DNA of 64,000 bases from CAIYZT01 sp947461435 (GTDB taxonomy: Bacteria > Pseudomonadota > Alphaproteobacteria > Rhodobacterales > Rhodobacteraceae), in NCBI GenBank assembly GCA_965284435.1, contig OZ260083.1:2170001-2234000 (forward strand), read 5' to 3'. The translations under genes and the position numbers were made by a program. The notes under the pieces were generated by a model, which ran no database searches, had not been told where the DNA came from, and saw only the letters and a program-made list of their open reading frames with translations. Below are positions 33,020-42,732 of this stretch, piece after piece (positions within the stretch are counted from its first letter, which is position 1; every line of letters starts with the position of its first letter).

Positions 33020-35152
33020 TTATCTTCGACATTGCCGGTTTGGGCCTGCCGCCCCTCCACCAAAACCCAACAGTTCAACTGTCAGGCCAAAGTCTGTTCC
33101 CGGCCTCACACTAGTCGAGGAGGCAAACCGACGCGAGACCGAAAGATCAACTTTCAAGCATTCATTCAGAAACGACAGCCCCCCACCCGTCGAGACGGCG
33201 CTGTCTGAAACCAGATCATACCGTGCATTGCCACTGGCCGTCCAATTTCGCGAAAGATCATAGTCTGACGCAAAAACAATTTCCTGGGTCTTGATGGCGC
33301 GATTCTCTACCGGGTCTTCTGGAAGATCTGTGATGCCCAAAGACATCGAATAGCTCTCCCGCGTAAGATCCAGACGCAGTTCAGATTTTGTTGGGTTCAA
33401 CCCGTCATCCAAAAGCGTTCGCCCGCTCAGGGATAACCCGGTTTCGGACTTTGCAGACACGGAGAGCAGCCAATCAGATCTTGTTCCTGCCAGACCTGAC
33501 GCGTCCGAAAATTGGCCTGTGTCCGTCACCCGAAGGACCCGGCCCGCCGTCACACCCAAAGAATACCCCTGATCGTTTTGGTAAAGATAACTGCCGCCCA
33601 GGTTCACGTGCACACCGGCTTCTTTTCCATCGGTACCCGGAAAGCGGTTCAAATCAAAAAGATTTGCTTCATCAAATTCAACAAGCGCAGAATCTTCGTT
33701 TGGGATCAATTCGTTGTCTTTGGGTGCCAAAACAATTTGAAGCACGGGTTCAAAAAGTTCATTGGTGCCGATCTTTGACGATCGGGCCCAAGGCCACCGA
33801 ATTTCCGCCGCTAATACCGCATGTGTCCTGACCCGGTCACCGGCGTAAACATCGTCCTGTCCGATTGAATAATAGTCGGCAGAGATTTCGGCCATGCTCG
33901 CAAAAATCATTCCATCCCCGATCGTCCAATTTCTTCGCCAATCGGCCGAAAATGAAAGTCGGGTCAAGTCGCGGCCATCCGATATTCCATCGCCGTTCAC
34001 ATCCGTCGTATCATCTGACGGTCGGTAATGTTGGTGGGCCTCAACCATGAATCCGCCCTGTCCGCCGATTGGCCCGCCGTTAAAGCGCCGATGAAACACA
34101 AGATCGCTGACTGCGACCGGCAAAGAGCCATCCCGCTCGCCGCCGCGCAACGACTGGAACCCAATCACCTGACCTTCTATAAACTCGCTGCGTTTCGTCC
34201 GTGAAACGGTGATCCGGCTGTCCAACCTGTCGGCATCAGAAATGCCGTAATCGGAAAGATAGGCGCTGTCTGAAACCAAAATGCCATGTGCTGATGCCTT
34301 GAAATCAAGTGGCAGGGAAACGTCCGCGTCGCCTTCCAGATATCCTCGGAACAATCCGTCGGTCAGTTTGTCAGATGAAACCGCCCCATTTATGGTGTAG
34401 GATCCGGTTCGTGTCGCCTTGCGATATCGAAGCTCCACCGTGCGGCCTGATTTCGTTGTAAAAAAGGGCGTAAGGGTGATGTCACTGCTTTGTCCCAGCA
34501 CAAGGAAATAGGGCAGCCTTATGCCAAATCCTTGACCTGACGAGGAATACAGACGCGGGATCAAGAACCCACTTGCTCGATCAAGCGTTGGATCGGGAAG
34601 CCGCAGACGTGGCAAATACAAGACAGGTATCCCCGAGAACCGAAGCTGCGCGCCAGAAAAGAACAGTTGTTGGGCGTCGGCATCGTGCAGAACAGATTTC
34701 GCCCGAATCTCCCAAAGGGGAACCTCGCCATTGCAAACTTCGCAGGACGAAGCGACGACTTGCACCAATCCTGTCAGCCTGCCGCCGTCGCTGCGTTGCA
34801 CCTCAGCGGCCGCAAGTTGAAGTCGGCTTGCCAACACAACTCTGGCTGAAATCAACACACCTTCTGTCAGATCCGCCGACAATTCGGCCTGCTGCGCCAC
34901 GATGACATTGCCGTTTGCATCCGTCACGCGGATCGGACCGTCGATGATCAAAGTGTCGGCCGAAGCATCATAAATCAATCGGGCGGCTGTCAAATGCTGC
35001 CCCTGAAACAACACTTCAACATTTCCCGCCGCGATCAGCCGATTTGCCCCCACGATTGACAAGCTATCTGCCAGCAACGTTGCGCGGTCTTGTCCAAGGG
35101 CCATTCCGCAACTGGCAAACAACGACGCGAGTAAAATGATAATTCTGATCAT
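33020..35152 (-). CDS. lptD: LPS-assembly protein LptD
   Basis: LptD (710 residues) is the outer-membrane beta-barrel that inserts LPS with LptE. It has a signal peptide (MIRIIILLASLFASCGMALGQ). A jellyroll LptA-like domain follows (ADSLSIVGANRLIAAGNVEVL, then AARLIYDA), then the conserved barrel entry GIPVLYLPRLRLPDPTLDRASGF and alternating strands to the end. Two Cys pairs are expected; C152 and C155-type Cys are visible in SSCEVCNGEVPLWEIRA. ATG 35152 is 1 bp after the lptG stop. Placed with its inner-membrane partners lptG and lptF and its chaperone surA. Confidence 0.94.
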   Translation of the reverse strand: MIRIIILLASLFASCGMALGQDRATLLADSLSIVGANRLIAAGNVEVLFQGQHLTAARLIYDASADTLIIDGPIRVTDANGNVIVAQQAELSADLTEGVLISARVVLASRLQLAAAEVQRSDGGRLTGLVQVVASSCEVCNGEVPLWEIRAKSVLHDADAQQLFFSGAQLRFSGIPVLYLPRLRLPDPTLDRASGFLIPRLYSSSGQGFGIRLPYFLVLGQSSDITLTPFFTTKSGRTVELRYRKATRTGSYTINGAVSSDKLTDGLFRGYLEGDADVSLPLDFKASAHGILVSDSAYLSDYGISDADRLDSRITVSRTKRSEFIEGQVIGFQSLRGGERDGSLPVAVSDLVFHRRFNGGPIGGQGGFMVEAHQHYRPSDDTTDVNGDGISDGRDLTRLSFSADWRRNWTIGDGMIFASMAEISADYYSIGQDDVYAGDRVRTHAVLAAEIRWPWARSSKIGTNELFEPVLQIVLAPKDNELIPNEDSALVEFDEANLFDLNRFPGTDGKEAGVHVNLGGSYLYQNDQGYSLGVTAGRVLRVTDTGQFSDASGLAGTRSDWLLSVSAKSETGLSLSGRTLLDDGLNPTKSELRLDLTRESYSMSLGITDLPEDPVENRAIKTQEIVFASDYDLSRNWTASGNARYDLVSDSAVSTGGGLSFLNECLKVDLSVSRRFASSTSVRPGTDFGLTVELLGFGGGAAGPNRQCRR

Positions 35153-35153
35153 A

Positions 35154-36248
35154 TCAACCGTCCTCAAGGTGCAAGAGGAGACCGACAGACAGCAAAATTG
35201 CCACAAGCGGCGGCGACCAAGCGGCGAGGATGATGGGTATTTGTTCATTTTCGCCAAGGACTTGGGCGAAGTTTCGCAGAAAGAAGATCAAGAAGCCGCA
35301 GAGCAAAGCCATCAGAACCAACGGACCGCTGCCACCCGCCCGCGCATGCCGCATGGTAAAGCCCGCCGCAATCAGAACCATCGCCGCCAAGAACACCGGA
35401 GCCGCCATTTCCACGTTGAACCACATCCGATGAGACGTGCCTGAAAATCCGGCTTTTTCCAGTTCTCGTATATAGGTTGGCAGATCCCATATGCTGACGG
35501 CGCGCGGGCTGCCAAAGCTGTCGGCGATCTTGTCCCGTGTAAGATCCGTCTTTAACTTCAATGCGCTACCCTGCGATCCTGCGGTCCGTTCGGGATTGGC
35601 ATCAGTCAAGGACCAGGTTTTCGCCTCCGACAGTTCCCACACGCCCAAGCCAAGTCTGACGTCGGGGCTGAATATCCGCTTCACAAGGCGCCCGGCCGCG
35701 TCATATTGCAGAAACGTAACCTGAAAAAGTTCCGTTCCATCGAAGTTTGCGCGTTCGGCTTGGATCACTGTTTGCCCCTCGGCCGTGCCTTGACGCAGCC
35801 ACAGCCCCGTCTCATTCACCGACAGTACCGAACTTTTTCGGGCCTGCCCCGTCGACAATTCGTCATAGGCGAGCGATGTCGTGGCCACGATCGGGTTCAA
35901 GACCGAAACCCCCAAAATGCCGATGGCGCAGGCCGTCAGAACCGGAGACCACAAGAACCGCAAACCCGATCTGCCGCTTGCCCTGACAACCACCAGTTCC
36001 GATGATTTTGCCAATCCCATGAACAAAGCGATGGCGGCCAAGATCATGATCAGGGGCAGGATCTGATAAACGCTGGCCGGCGCATTATACAGCGCCAAAG
36101 TAACCGCCGTTCCTATGGTGATTCCGTTGTCGGAAAATCTGCGCAATTCTTCCAGAACGCCGATGGCCAGCATTACCGCGAAAAACCCGAAAAAAACCCG
36201 CGAAAACATACGCAGGAACCGCCCGGCGATGTAAAGATCAAGGATCAT
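35154..36248 (-). CDS. lptG: LPS export ABC transporter permease LptG
   Basis: LptG (364 residues) is a YjgP/YjgQ-family permease. Three TM helices at each end flank a periplasmic beta-jellyroll (about residues 130-260). The N-terminus MILDLYIAGRFLRMF and the family block YQILPLIMILAAIALFMGLAKSSELVVVRASG are typical. With LptF and LptB it extracts LPS from the inner membrane. ATG 36248 overlaps the lptF stop by 4 bp. Confidence 0.94.
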   Translation of the reverse strand: MILDLYIAGRFLRMFSRVFFGFFAVMLAIGVLEELRRFSDNGITIGTAVTLALYNAPASVYQILPLIMILAAIALFMGLAKSSELVVVRASGRSGLRFLWSPVLTACAIGILGVSVLNPIVATTSLAYDELSTGQARKSSVLSVNETGLWLRQGTAEGQTVIQAERANFDGTELFQVTFLQYDAAGRLVKRIFSPDVRLGLGVWELSEAKTWSLTDANPERTAGSQGSALKLKTDLTRDKIADSFGSPRAVSIWDLPTYIRELEKAGFSGTSHRMWFNVEMAAPVFLAAMVLIAAGFTMRHARAGGSGPLVLMALLCGFLIFFLRNFAQVLGENEQIPIILAAWSPPLVAILLSVGLLLHLEDG

Positions 36249-37429
36249 GGCGCCAAGGCAATCTGTCGCAGTCGCCGCGGACGCTGCGACCAAACCAGCA
36301 ACAAGACCCCGGTCACGCAGGCCAAGGCGGGGGCGAAATAGGCCAAGATCCAGCCGTTTCTTGATTCCAAGCCGAACTTGACGGAAGCGGTTGAAATGCC
36401 TTGAACCAAGACCATCAAAACGATGGCCAAGGCAATTTGCCGCCACAGCCCAAAGCGGCTGTAACTGCCCTGCAAAAGGGCCCCGAAGGCAATCAAAGAC
36501 ACCCCGATGCCCAGCAAGGGATCGGCAAAGCGGGAATGTCCCTCAAAGATAAGCGAGGACCGGCTGGATTGCGTCTCTGTCAGCACTTGCGACGTGGGCG
36601 ACAGCAGTTCCGCTGTCGATAACTCATCGGGCGATCGTCCTTTTGGGGGCCGGCCCGACAATAAACTGCCCAGATCATAGGTGAAATCATCAAAACTTGT
36701 CACTGAAAGCGTATTGGTTTTCTTGGTCAAAACCTGCGCCATGCCGTTGATCATGATCAGTTTTGGGCCATTGGCGCCGCGGATGAACAGGGCCCGGCTG
36801 GCGGTAAACGTGGTCGATCTGTTTTCGGTTCGGGAATCAGACAAAAGCAAGTCCTCGAGCGCACCATTGTCAGAAATTCTTCCAATATACAGCGTCACAC
36901 CATTCGACGGATGCATGAACTGCCCTTGTTTCAAGAAGCGGGCCGTCACATTCTCGGCAATCTCATCGCGGCGCTCGATCATCATGGATCGGCTTTGCGG
37001 AACAAGGAAATGGGTCAGAACCATCATCATGAAGGCTACAGCAACGCCGAACAAAAAAACGGGCCGTGCCATGCGAAGGCTGGAAAACCCTGTCGCTTGC
37101 ATCACAACCAATTCGCTATCCGACATCAACCGATTGGTGACGTAAACCGTCGATGCAAAGGCCGCGATCGGAAGCACCAGCTTGATCACGTTCGGCAAGC
37201 TCAGCGCCGAAACCTCCAAAAAAACCAATGCGGACTGGCCGTCACCGATCAATTGATCAAACAGCACCACGGCGCGATTGACCCAATAAACCGCCACAAG
37301 CACCAAGGCAAAAAAGCCAAAGAGTGCAAGCAGTTGAAAAAAGATATATCTGTCGAATCTTGGCAAGTCTTGGTTCCGTGTGATGCAAGGACCTTGTACC
37401 TCATATTGGGGGTCAGGGAAAACTCCCAT
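36245..37429 (-). CDS. lptF: LPS export ABC transporter permease LptF
   Basis: LptF (394 residues as drawn) is the partner permease of LptG with the same six-helix plus jellyroll layout. RFDRYIFFQLLALFGFFALV is the first helix, and VLPIAAFASTVYVTNRLMSDSELVVMQATG the coupling region. The start is uncertain. ATG 37429 adds 21 non-conserved residues and has no ribosome binding site. TTG 37366 (PRFDRY) would match the short N-terminus of family members and has GGAA nearby. First gene of the lpt-rsmA operon, divergent from pepA. Confidence 0.93.
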   Translation of the reverse strand: MGVFPDPQYEVQGPCITRNQDLPRFDRYIFFQLLALFGFFALVLVAVYWVNRAVVLFDQLIGDGQSALVFLEVSALSLPNVIKLVLPIAAFASTVYVTNRLMSDSELVVMQATGFSSLRMARPVFLFGVAVAFMMMVLTHFLVPQSRSMMIERRDEIAENVTARFLKQGQFMHPSNGVTLYIGRISDNGALEDLLLSDSRTENRSTTFTASRALFIRGANGPKLIMINGMAQVLTKKTNTLSVTSFDDFTYDLGSLLSGRPPKGRSPDELSTAELLSPTSQVLTETQSSRSSLIFEGHSRFADPLLGIGVSLIAFGALLQGSYSRFGLWRQIALAIVLMVLVQGISTASVKFGLESRNGWILAYFAPALACVTGVLLLVWSQRPRRLRQIALAP

Positions 37430-37505
37430 CTAGCGCTTGGGCAATTCTCGCCCTAGCTTTGCGCCAAAGCCTGCCAATGATCCCGCCGCCAAAATGGAGT
37501 ACCCG

Positions 37506-38975
37506 ATGAAACCCCTGCCGATCACACTGACTGCCCAGGACCTGGACAGTCTTGCAAACTTTCCCGGCCGCATTGCCCTGATCGTTGAAGATGCCGGCAA
37601 GATCGGGCCAACAGGGACGCGGCTTGACCGTTTGATGCGTGGGGGACTGAAACGTTTCATCTCGAGCGAGGCTTTTTCGTCCTTGGCGGCTGGGGAGGTT
37701 CGTGAATTGGCCTTTCCCACGGGTCTGGCTACGGAAAGTCTTCTGGTCTGCAGTTTGCCGCGGAAGGCGGATCGTCTGACCGCCCGCAAATGTGGCGGCG
37801 CTATCGCCAAATCTCATGGAAAAGCAGACACGCTTATTCTGGCCGCGAACCATCCGCAGGCGGCGGAAATCGCCCTTGGTGCCGCGCTGCGGTGCTATGA
37901 CTTTTCGGATCACAAAACAGCCGAGGCGCGAAAGTTTGGGGCGATCTCTGTTATGGTCAACGACCCCGACCGTCTTCAGCCCGACGTAGCGCAAGGGGCG
38001 GCCTTGGCTGAGGGCGTGTTCTTTACCCGCGATCTGGTGAACGAACCGGCGAATATCCTGACCACGACTGAATTTGCCAATCGTCTGGCAGATTTGTTGA
38101 AACTGGGAATCGAGGTGGAGGTTCTGGACGAAGCCGCGCTGACAAAACTTGGAATGGGCGCGCTTTTGGGGGTGGGTCTGGGCTCTGAAACCCCATCGCA
38201 CGTGGTGGTTATGCAGTGGCGGGGTGGGGCCGAAGATGACGCGCCGCTGGCTTTGGTCGGCAAGGGCGTTGTTTTTGACACGGGCGGAATCTCGATCAAG
38301 CCGGCGGGCGGCATGGAAGAGATGACCATGGATATGGGCGGCGCGGGTGTGGTTGCGGGGGTGATGAAGACTTTGGCCCTTCGCAAGGCAAAGGCCAACG
38401 TGGTGGGGCTTGTTGGACTGGTCGAAAACATGCCGGACGGCAAGGCGCAGCGGCCCGGCGATGTGGTTCGGTCCATGAAGGGCGATACGATCGAAGTGAT
38501 CAACACGGATGCCGAAGGGCGGCTGGTTCTGGCAGATGTGCTTTGGTACGCGCAGGAGCGGTTCAAACCGGCAGGTGTGATCAATCTGGCGACGCTGACA
38601 GGTGCGATCATTGTGGCGTTGGGGTCAGAAAATGCGGGCGTATTTTCAAATGATGACGCCCTGTGCGACGCGTTCTTGAAATCGGCGACGACCGAAGGTG
38701 AGGGGGCGTGGCGGATGCCGATGGGGAAGGCTTATGATGATAAATTGAAGTCGCGCATCGCGGATATGATGAACGTCGGGGGGCGGGAGGGCGGATCGAT
38801 CACGGCGGCGCAGTTTTTGAAGCGGTTCATCAAGGAGGGTCAACCATGGATCCATCTGGATATCGCGGGCGTAACGCTGGCCAAAGGAGAGACTGACACG
38901 GCACCGAAAGGGGCCACGGGTTGGGGTGTGTTGTCTTTGAACCGGTTGATCGCCGAGAGATTCGAGACGAAATGA
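37506..38975 (+). CDS. pepA: Leucyl aminopeptidase (M17)
   Basis: This 489-residue cytosolic peptidase of the M17 family removes N-terminal residues from peptides. The two-metal active site is seen in GKGVVFDTGGISIKPAGGMEEM, with Lys and Asp ligands, and in NTDAEGRLVL (residues 333-342), with the Asp/Glu ligands and the catalytic Arg. LVNEPANILT precedes the catalytic domain. ATG 37506 has GGAG six bases upstream; the ATG at 37494 overlaps that site. Its stop overlaps holC by 4 bp, a common gene pair. No PepA-like DNA-binding role can be inferred. Confidence 0.94.
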   Translation: MKPLPITLTAQDLDSLANFPGRIALIVEDAGKIGPTGTRLDRLMRGGLKRFISSEAFSSLAAGEVRELAFPTGLATESLLVCSLPRKADRLTARKCGGAIAKSHGKADTLILAANHPQAAEIALGAALRCYDFSDHKTAEARKFGAISVMVNDPDRLQPDVAQGAALAEGVFFTRDLVNEPANILTTTEFANRLADLLKLGIEVEVLDEAALTKLGMGALLGVGLGSETPSHVVVMQWRGGAEDDAPLALVGKGVVFDTGGISIKPAGGMEEMTMDMGGAGVVAGVMKTLALRKAKANVVGLVGLVENMPDGKAQRPGDVVRSMKGDTIEVINTDAEGRLVLADVLWYAQERFKPAGVINLATLTGAIIVALGSENAGVFSNDDALCDAFLKSATTEGEGAWRMPMGKAYDDKLKSRIADMMNVGGREGGSITAAQFLKRFIKEGQPWIHLDIAGVTLAKGETDTAPKGATGWGVLSLNRLIAERFETK

Positions 38976-39454
38976 GCGGCTCGGGTCGCGCGGTTTTTTA
39001 TCATCTGACCCGGTCCAGCCTGGAGGAGACGCTGCTGATGATCCTGTCGCGCGCTGGCGAGGCGGGATGGTCGGTGATGGTGCGGGGGCGTGACAGGGCG
39101 GTGATGGAAACCTTGGATGCCCGGCTGTGGGTGACGGCGGGGGACGATGGATTTCTGCCGCATGGGCTGGAAGGCGGGCCGCAGGATGCCGACCAGCCGA
39201 TCTTGCTGGGAACGGGGGCTTTGCCTGCGGCGGCGCGGGGACTGGTTCTGATAGATGGGGCTGAGGCCAGCCCGCAGGAGGCCCGCCCATTGGAGCGGGT
39301 CTGGGTTCTGTTCAATGGCGGCGATGAGGGCGAGGTTGTGGCGGCGCGGGGGCTTTGGACCCGGCTGACGGCGGGCGGTCTGGCGGCGCAATATTGGACG
39401 GAGGAGAGCGGCCGATGGGCCATGAAAGTGGAGAAGGCTGGCAGCCCGGCCTGA
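38972..39454 (+). CDS. holC: DNA polymerase III chi subunit
   Basis: HolC (160 residues) links the clamp loader to single-stranded-DNA-binding protein. AVFYHLTRSSLEETLLMILS at the N-terminus and GWSVMVRGRD, then LPHGLEGG and PILLGTG follow the family pattern of alphaproteobacterial chi. It is longer than the E. coli protein (147). ATG 38972 overlaps the pepA stop as ATGA, and the pepA-holC pair is conserved. A hairpin lies just after its stop. Confidence 0.9.
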   Translation: MSGSGRAVFYHLTRSSLEETLLMILSRAGEAGWSVMVRGRDRAVMETLDARLWVTAGDDGFLPHGLEGGPQDADQPILLGTGALPAAARGLVLIDGAEASPQEARPLERVWVLFNGGDEGEVVAARGLWTRLTAGGLAAQYWTEESGRWAMKVEKAGSPA

Positions 39455-39456
39455 GA

Positions 39457-39473
39457 TGTCCCGAGTCGGGACA
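39457..39473. terminator. Perfect inverted repeat after holC, probable transcription end
   Basis: TGTCCCGA (39457-39464) and TCGGGACA (39466-39473) are perfect 8-bp arms around one base. A CTTTTT run comes about 9 bp later, so it is not an ideal intrinsic terminator. It lies between convergent holC and the retropepsin gene and could stop one or both. Confidence 0.45.
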
Positions 39474-39536
39474 ATTCATATCCTTTTTAAAATCAATGCC
39501 TTAATTTCGCAAATTTACCAAGACGTAACGATTTGA

Positions 39537-40112
39537 CTAGCGCGACAGCGACATCTCGTCACCGGCAAGGGTCATGCGGTAAAGGGACAGATAGGACATC
39601 CCCAAAAGCGAGGTATCCAGATCGCCGTCATTCACATCTGCGGGCACATCCGTATCTACATGGGGGCCAAGGGCGATTTGGCGCAGGTTGACCTGCGCCG
39701 TTCGCACCGTGCCATTCGCGGTCATTGCCTGACCGGAAAAGGCCAGGGCATCGGTGTCGATCCCCAGCTTTCGCGCGTCAAATTTGGACAGAACGATGCT
39801 GGACGCACCGGTATCGATCAGAAAATGGATCGTCTCGCCTTCGATCTGAAGGTCGGCATAAAAATGCCCGTCGGCGTCGCGGGGCAAGGTGATCATACCC
39901 GTTTCAGAGGTGCTTTGACCGCCAATCAGCCCGCGCTGCACATCGCGCCACAGGCCATATCCGGCAATCAGACCCACGGCGATGAAGGCCCAGATCAGCA
40001 AATATCGCAGCGACTGGCCAAGTCGGCCGCGCATTTCCATCAGGGCCCATCCGCCCACGGCTGCCGCCAGAAGGCTTAGGTAAATCAGGCGTGAAACCGT
40101 ATCCCCATCCAT
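39537..40112 (-). CDS. Membrane-anchored retropepsin-like aspartic protease (TIGR02281-type)
   Basis: This is a 191-residue protein. Two hydrophobic segments (about 9-25 and 37-55) anchor it. The C-terminal half is a single-lobed retropepsin-like domain with the catalytic aspartate in LIDTGASSIVLS (D100) and the later hydrophobic-hydrophobic-Gly pattern DTSLLGMSYL. Family members act as dimers; the substrate is unknown. It overlaps the MarC-family gene by one base, so the two are co-translated. Confidence 0.88.
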   Translation of the reverse strand: MDGDTVSRLIYLSLLAAAVGGWALMEMRGRLGQSLRYLLIWAFIAVGLIAGYGLWRDVQRGLIGGQSTSETGMITLPRDADGHFYADLQIEGETIHFLIDTGASSIVLSKFDARKLGIDTDALAFSGQAMTANGTVRTAQVNLRQIALGPHVDTDVPADVNDGDLDTSLLGMSYLSLYRMTLAGDEMSLSR

Positions 40113-40729
40113 CAGATAAGCCCCGTTCCGCGTATCCCATCAATGACAAATTGAACCGCCAGCGCCGCCAGAAGCATGCCCAAAAGCCGCGTGATCACGA
40201 TGGTGCCGGTGCGGCCCAGCAACCGTTCCATGGGGGGCGAGGCCAAAAGGAAGGCATAGGTCACGGCCATCATCCCAAGCATCAATGCCAAGACGGCCAG
40301 AGTGCCGGACCAACCCGGCCCCGATTGCCCCACCAACAGGATCATGGAGGCAATTGCGCCCGGCCCGGCGATCAGCGGGGTCGCCAGCGGAAAGACAGAT
40401 GGGTCGTGATCGGGTTCGGCTTGTTGGCCTTCGCGGCGCTGGGTGCGCCGTTCAAACAGCATGTCCAGCGCTGTCAGGAACAGCAAAATGCCGCCTGCAA
40501 TGCGAAAGGCGGGCATGGAAATGCCGATGAAGCCAAGGATCGATTCGCCCGCAAGGCCGAACAACAGCAGCAAGATGGCGGCAATGATGCAGGCCCGCAG
40601 CGCCATGGCGCGTCGCCGCTCCGGCCCCATTCCCCGCGTCAACGCGATGAACAAGGGCACCAGACCGGGCGGATCAATAACCACAAAAAGCGTGGCAAAG
40701 GCGGTGATCAGAAAATGCGTTTCCAACAT
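40112..40729 (-). CDS. MarC-family integral membrane protein
   Basis: This 205-residue protein has six TM segments. The family pattern is FVVIDPPGLVPLFIALT near the N-terminus and FPLATPLIAGPGAIASMILL in the middle, both with Pro and Gly in the helices. The cytoplasmic loop around residues 88-108 is charged. MarC proteins were named after the E. coli mar locus, but the drug-resistance role has been disputed and the transport function is unknown. Its stop shares a base with the retropepsin start. Confidence 0.92.
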   Translation of the reverse strand: MLETHFLITAFATLFVVIDPPGLVPLFIALTRGMGPERRRAMALRACIIAAILLLLFGLAGESILGFIGISMPAFRIAGGILLFLTALDMLFERRTQRREGQQAEPDHDPSVFPLATPLIAGPGAIASMILLVGQSGPGWSGTLAVLALMLGMMAVTYAFLLASPPMERLLGRTGTIVITRLLGMLLAALAVQFVIDGIRGTGLI

Positions 40730-40837
40730 GGGGCCAAGGTAATGATCTTGGCAGGATTTGGAAACCGGCCTTGCAAGATTATTTCGGCCGGACCTGACCC
40801 ACGGCTGAAGGGGACAAGGCGGCCCGTTGGGCGCAGA

Positions 40838-42688
40838 TCAATCTGCGGCAGATTCCAGTTTGCCTTGCGCGCTCAGCCACATGGCTTCGGCCCGATCAAG
40901 ACCGTCCATGATCTCGGCGTATTTCTTGTTCCATGTTTCAAGCTCTGACTTGCGGCTGTCTTCGTAAAGTTCCGGGTCGGCCAGTTTTTTTGCCAGTTTG
41001 TCGCGCATCTCGTTCAACTTGGTCAGGCGGTCTTCGCATTTGCGAACCTCTGCCTTGAAGGCCAGAATTTCGTCGCGGCTGGCTTTCTTTTTCTTTTCAA
41101 CGGGTTTGGGGCTGTCTTTCGGTTCGTCATCGCCGGCCAGCAATTGGCGGCGATAAGCCTCCAGATCATCGGTATAGGGGGTGACAACTCCGCCTTTGAC
41201 CAGCCAAAGCCGATCGGCGACCAGCGACAGAAGGTGCATGTCATGGCTGACCAGAATGACCGCGCCGGAATATTCTGTCAGCGCGGTGACCAAAGCCTCG
41301 CGCGATTCGATATCAAGGTGGTTGGTTGGTTCGTCGAGGATCAACAGATGCGGGGCGTCGATCGTGGCCAAAAGCAGTGACAGGCGCGCTTTTTGGCCGC
41401 CTGACAGTTTACCCACAAGCGTTTCGGCCTGATCTGCCATCAATCCGAACCCGGCAAGGCGGGCGCGCAATTTGGCCTGCATTTCGCCGGGGCGCAGGCG
41501 TTGAATATGTTGCAGCGGCGTTTCGTCGATGTGCAGTTCGTCCACTTGATGCTGGGCGAAATAGCCGATGCGCAGCTTGTTGGAGCGGTGATATTTGCCT
41601 TCGGCGGGGGCCAGTTTGCCTGCCAGAAGTTTGGACAGGGTGGATTTGCCTTCGCCGTTGCGCCCCAAAAGCGCGATGCGGTCATCTTGATCGATCCGCA
41701 GGTTCAGTTTGCGCAAGATGTGCGGGCCGCCATAGCCAACAGCCGCGCCATCAAGGTTGATGATGGGCGGAGCAAGCTCTTCGGGTTCGGGGAAGGTGAA
41801 GACCACCTTCTTGGCATCCTCGGGCGCAAGGATGGGGGTCATCTTTTCCAGCATCTTCACGCGCGACTGCGCCTGCACGGCCTTGGAGGCCTTGGCCTTG
41901 AACCGGTCCACGAAGCTTTGCAAATGGGCGCGGCGGGCGTCTTGCTTTTTCGCTTCGGCGGTTTGCAGGGCGCGCCGTTCGGCCGACTGGCGGGCAAACT
42001 GGTCATAGGGGCCGTTCCACAGCGTCAGCTTGCGATTGTCGAGATGCAAGATCGCGCCGACCGCCCGGTTCAGCAGGCCGCGGTCGTGGCTGATGATCAA
42101 GACGGTGTGGGGGTATTTCTGCAGATAGGATTCAAGCCAAAGCGCGCCTTCCAGATCCAGATAGTTCGTCGGCTCGTCCAAAAGCAGGTAATCGGGTTGG
42201 GCGAACAGAACGCCGGCCAAGGCGACGCGCATGCGCCAACCGCCCGAGAAATCCGAACAGGGGCGCAGTTGCTGGTCCGGTTCAAAGCCAAGGCCGCGCA
42301 GGATGGCTGAGGCGCGCCCTTCGGCCGACCAGGCGTCGATATCGGCGAGGCGGGTCTGGATGTCGGCGATGCGGTTGGGGTCTGTGGCGGTTTCCGCCTC
42401 GGTCATCAAAGAGGTACGTTCGGTGTCGGCTTGCAGCACGGTATCCAGCAAAGAGGTCGAGGACGACGGCACCTCTTGCGCCACGCCGCCGATGCGGGCG
42501 CGGTTGGGGATGCTGATCTCGCCGCTTTCAAGCGCCAGTTCCTTGCGGATCAGGCGGAACAGCGTGGTCTTGCCCGCGCCGTTGCGGCCCACCAGGCCCA
42601 CCTTGTGACCGGTCGGAATCGTGGCAGAGGCGCCTTCAAACAGGGGGCGGCCTTCGACGGAATAGGTGATGTCTTCGATTTTAAGCAT
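40838..42688 (-). CDS. ABC-F family ATP-binding protein
   Basis: This 616-residue protein has two ABC domains on one chain and no TM segments. The first has Walker A GRNGAGKTTLFRL (34-46), signature FSGGWRMRVALAG and Walker B LLLDEPTNYLDLEG. The second has GRNGEGKSTLSKLL, LSGGQKARLSLLLA and LLILDEPTNHLDI. The interdomain P-site linker is basic (residues around 245-280), and a C-terminal coiled coil rich in Lys and Glu follows position 530. This matches ABC-F translation factors of the Uup/YheS type that act on the ribosome; the exact subgroup is not assigned. Confidence 0.93.
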   Translation of the reverse strand: MLKIEDITYSVEGRPLFEGASATIPTGHKVGLVGRNGAGKTTLFRLIRKELALESGEISIPNRARIGGVAQEVPSSSTSLLDTVLQADTERTSLMTEAETATDPNRIADIQTRLADIDAWSAEGRASAILRGLGFEPDQQLRPCSDFSGGWRMRVALAGVLFAQPDYLLLDEPTNYLDLEGALWLESYLQKYPHTVLIISHDRGLLNRAVGAILHLDNRKLTLWNGPYDQFARQSAERRALQTAEAKKQDARRAHLQSFVDRFKAKASKAVQAQSRVKMLEKMTPILAPEDAKKVVFTFPEPEELAPPIINLDGAAVGYGGPHILRKLNLRIDQDDRIALLGRNGEGKSTLSKLLAGKLAPAEGKYHRSNKLRIGYFAQHQVDELHIDETPLQHIQRLRPGEMQAKLRARLAGFGLMADQAETLVGKLSGGQKARLSLLLATIDAPHLLILDEPTNHLDIESREALVTALTEYSGAVILVSHDMHLLSLVADRLWLVKGGVVTPYTDDLEAYRRQLLAGDDEPKDSPKPVEKKKKASRDEILAFKAEVRKCEDRLTKLNEMRDKLAKKLADPELYEDSRKSELETWNKKYAEIMDGLDRAEAMWLSAQGKLESAAD

Positions 42689-42732
42689 GGGGGCGGATTG
42701 CCCTATGGGGAGGGCGGCGTCAACTGTTTGCG

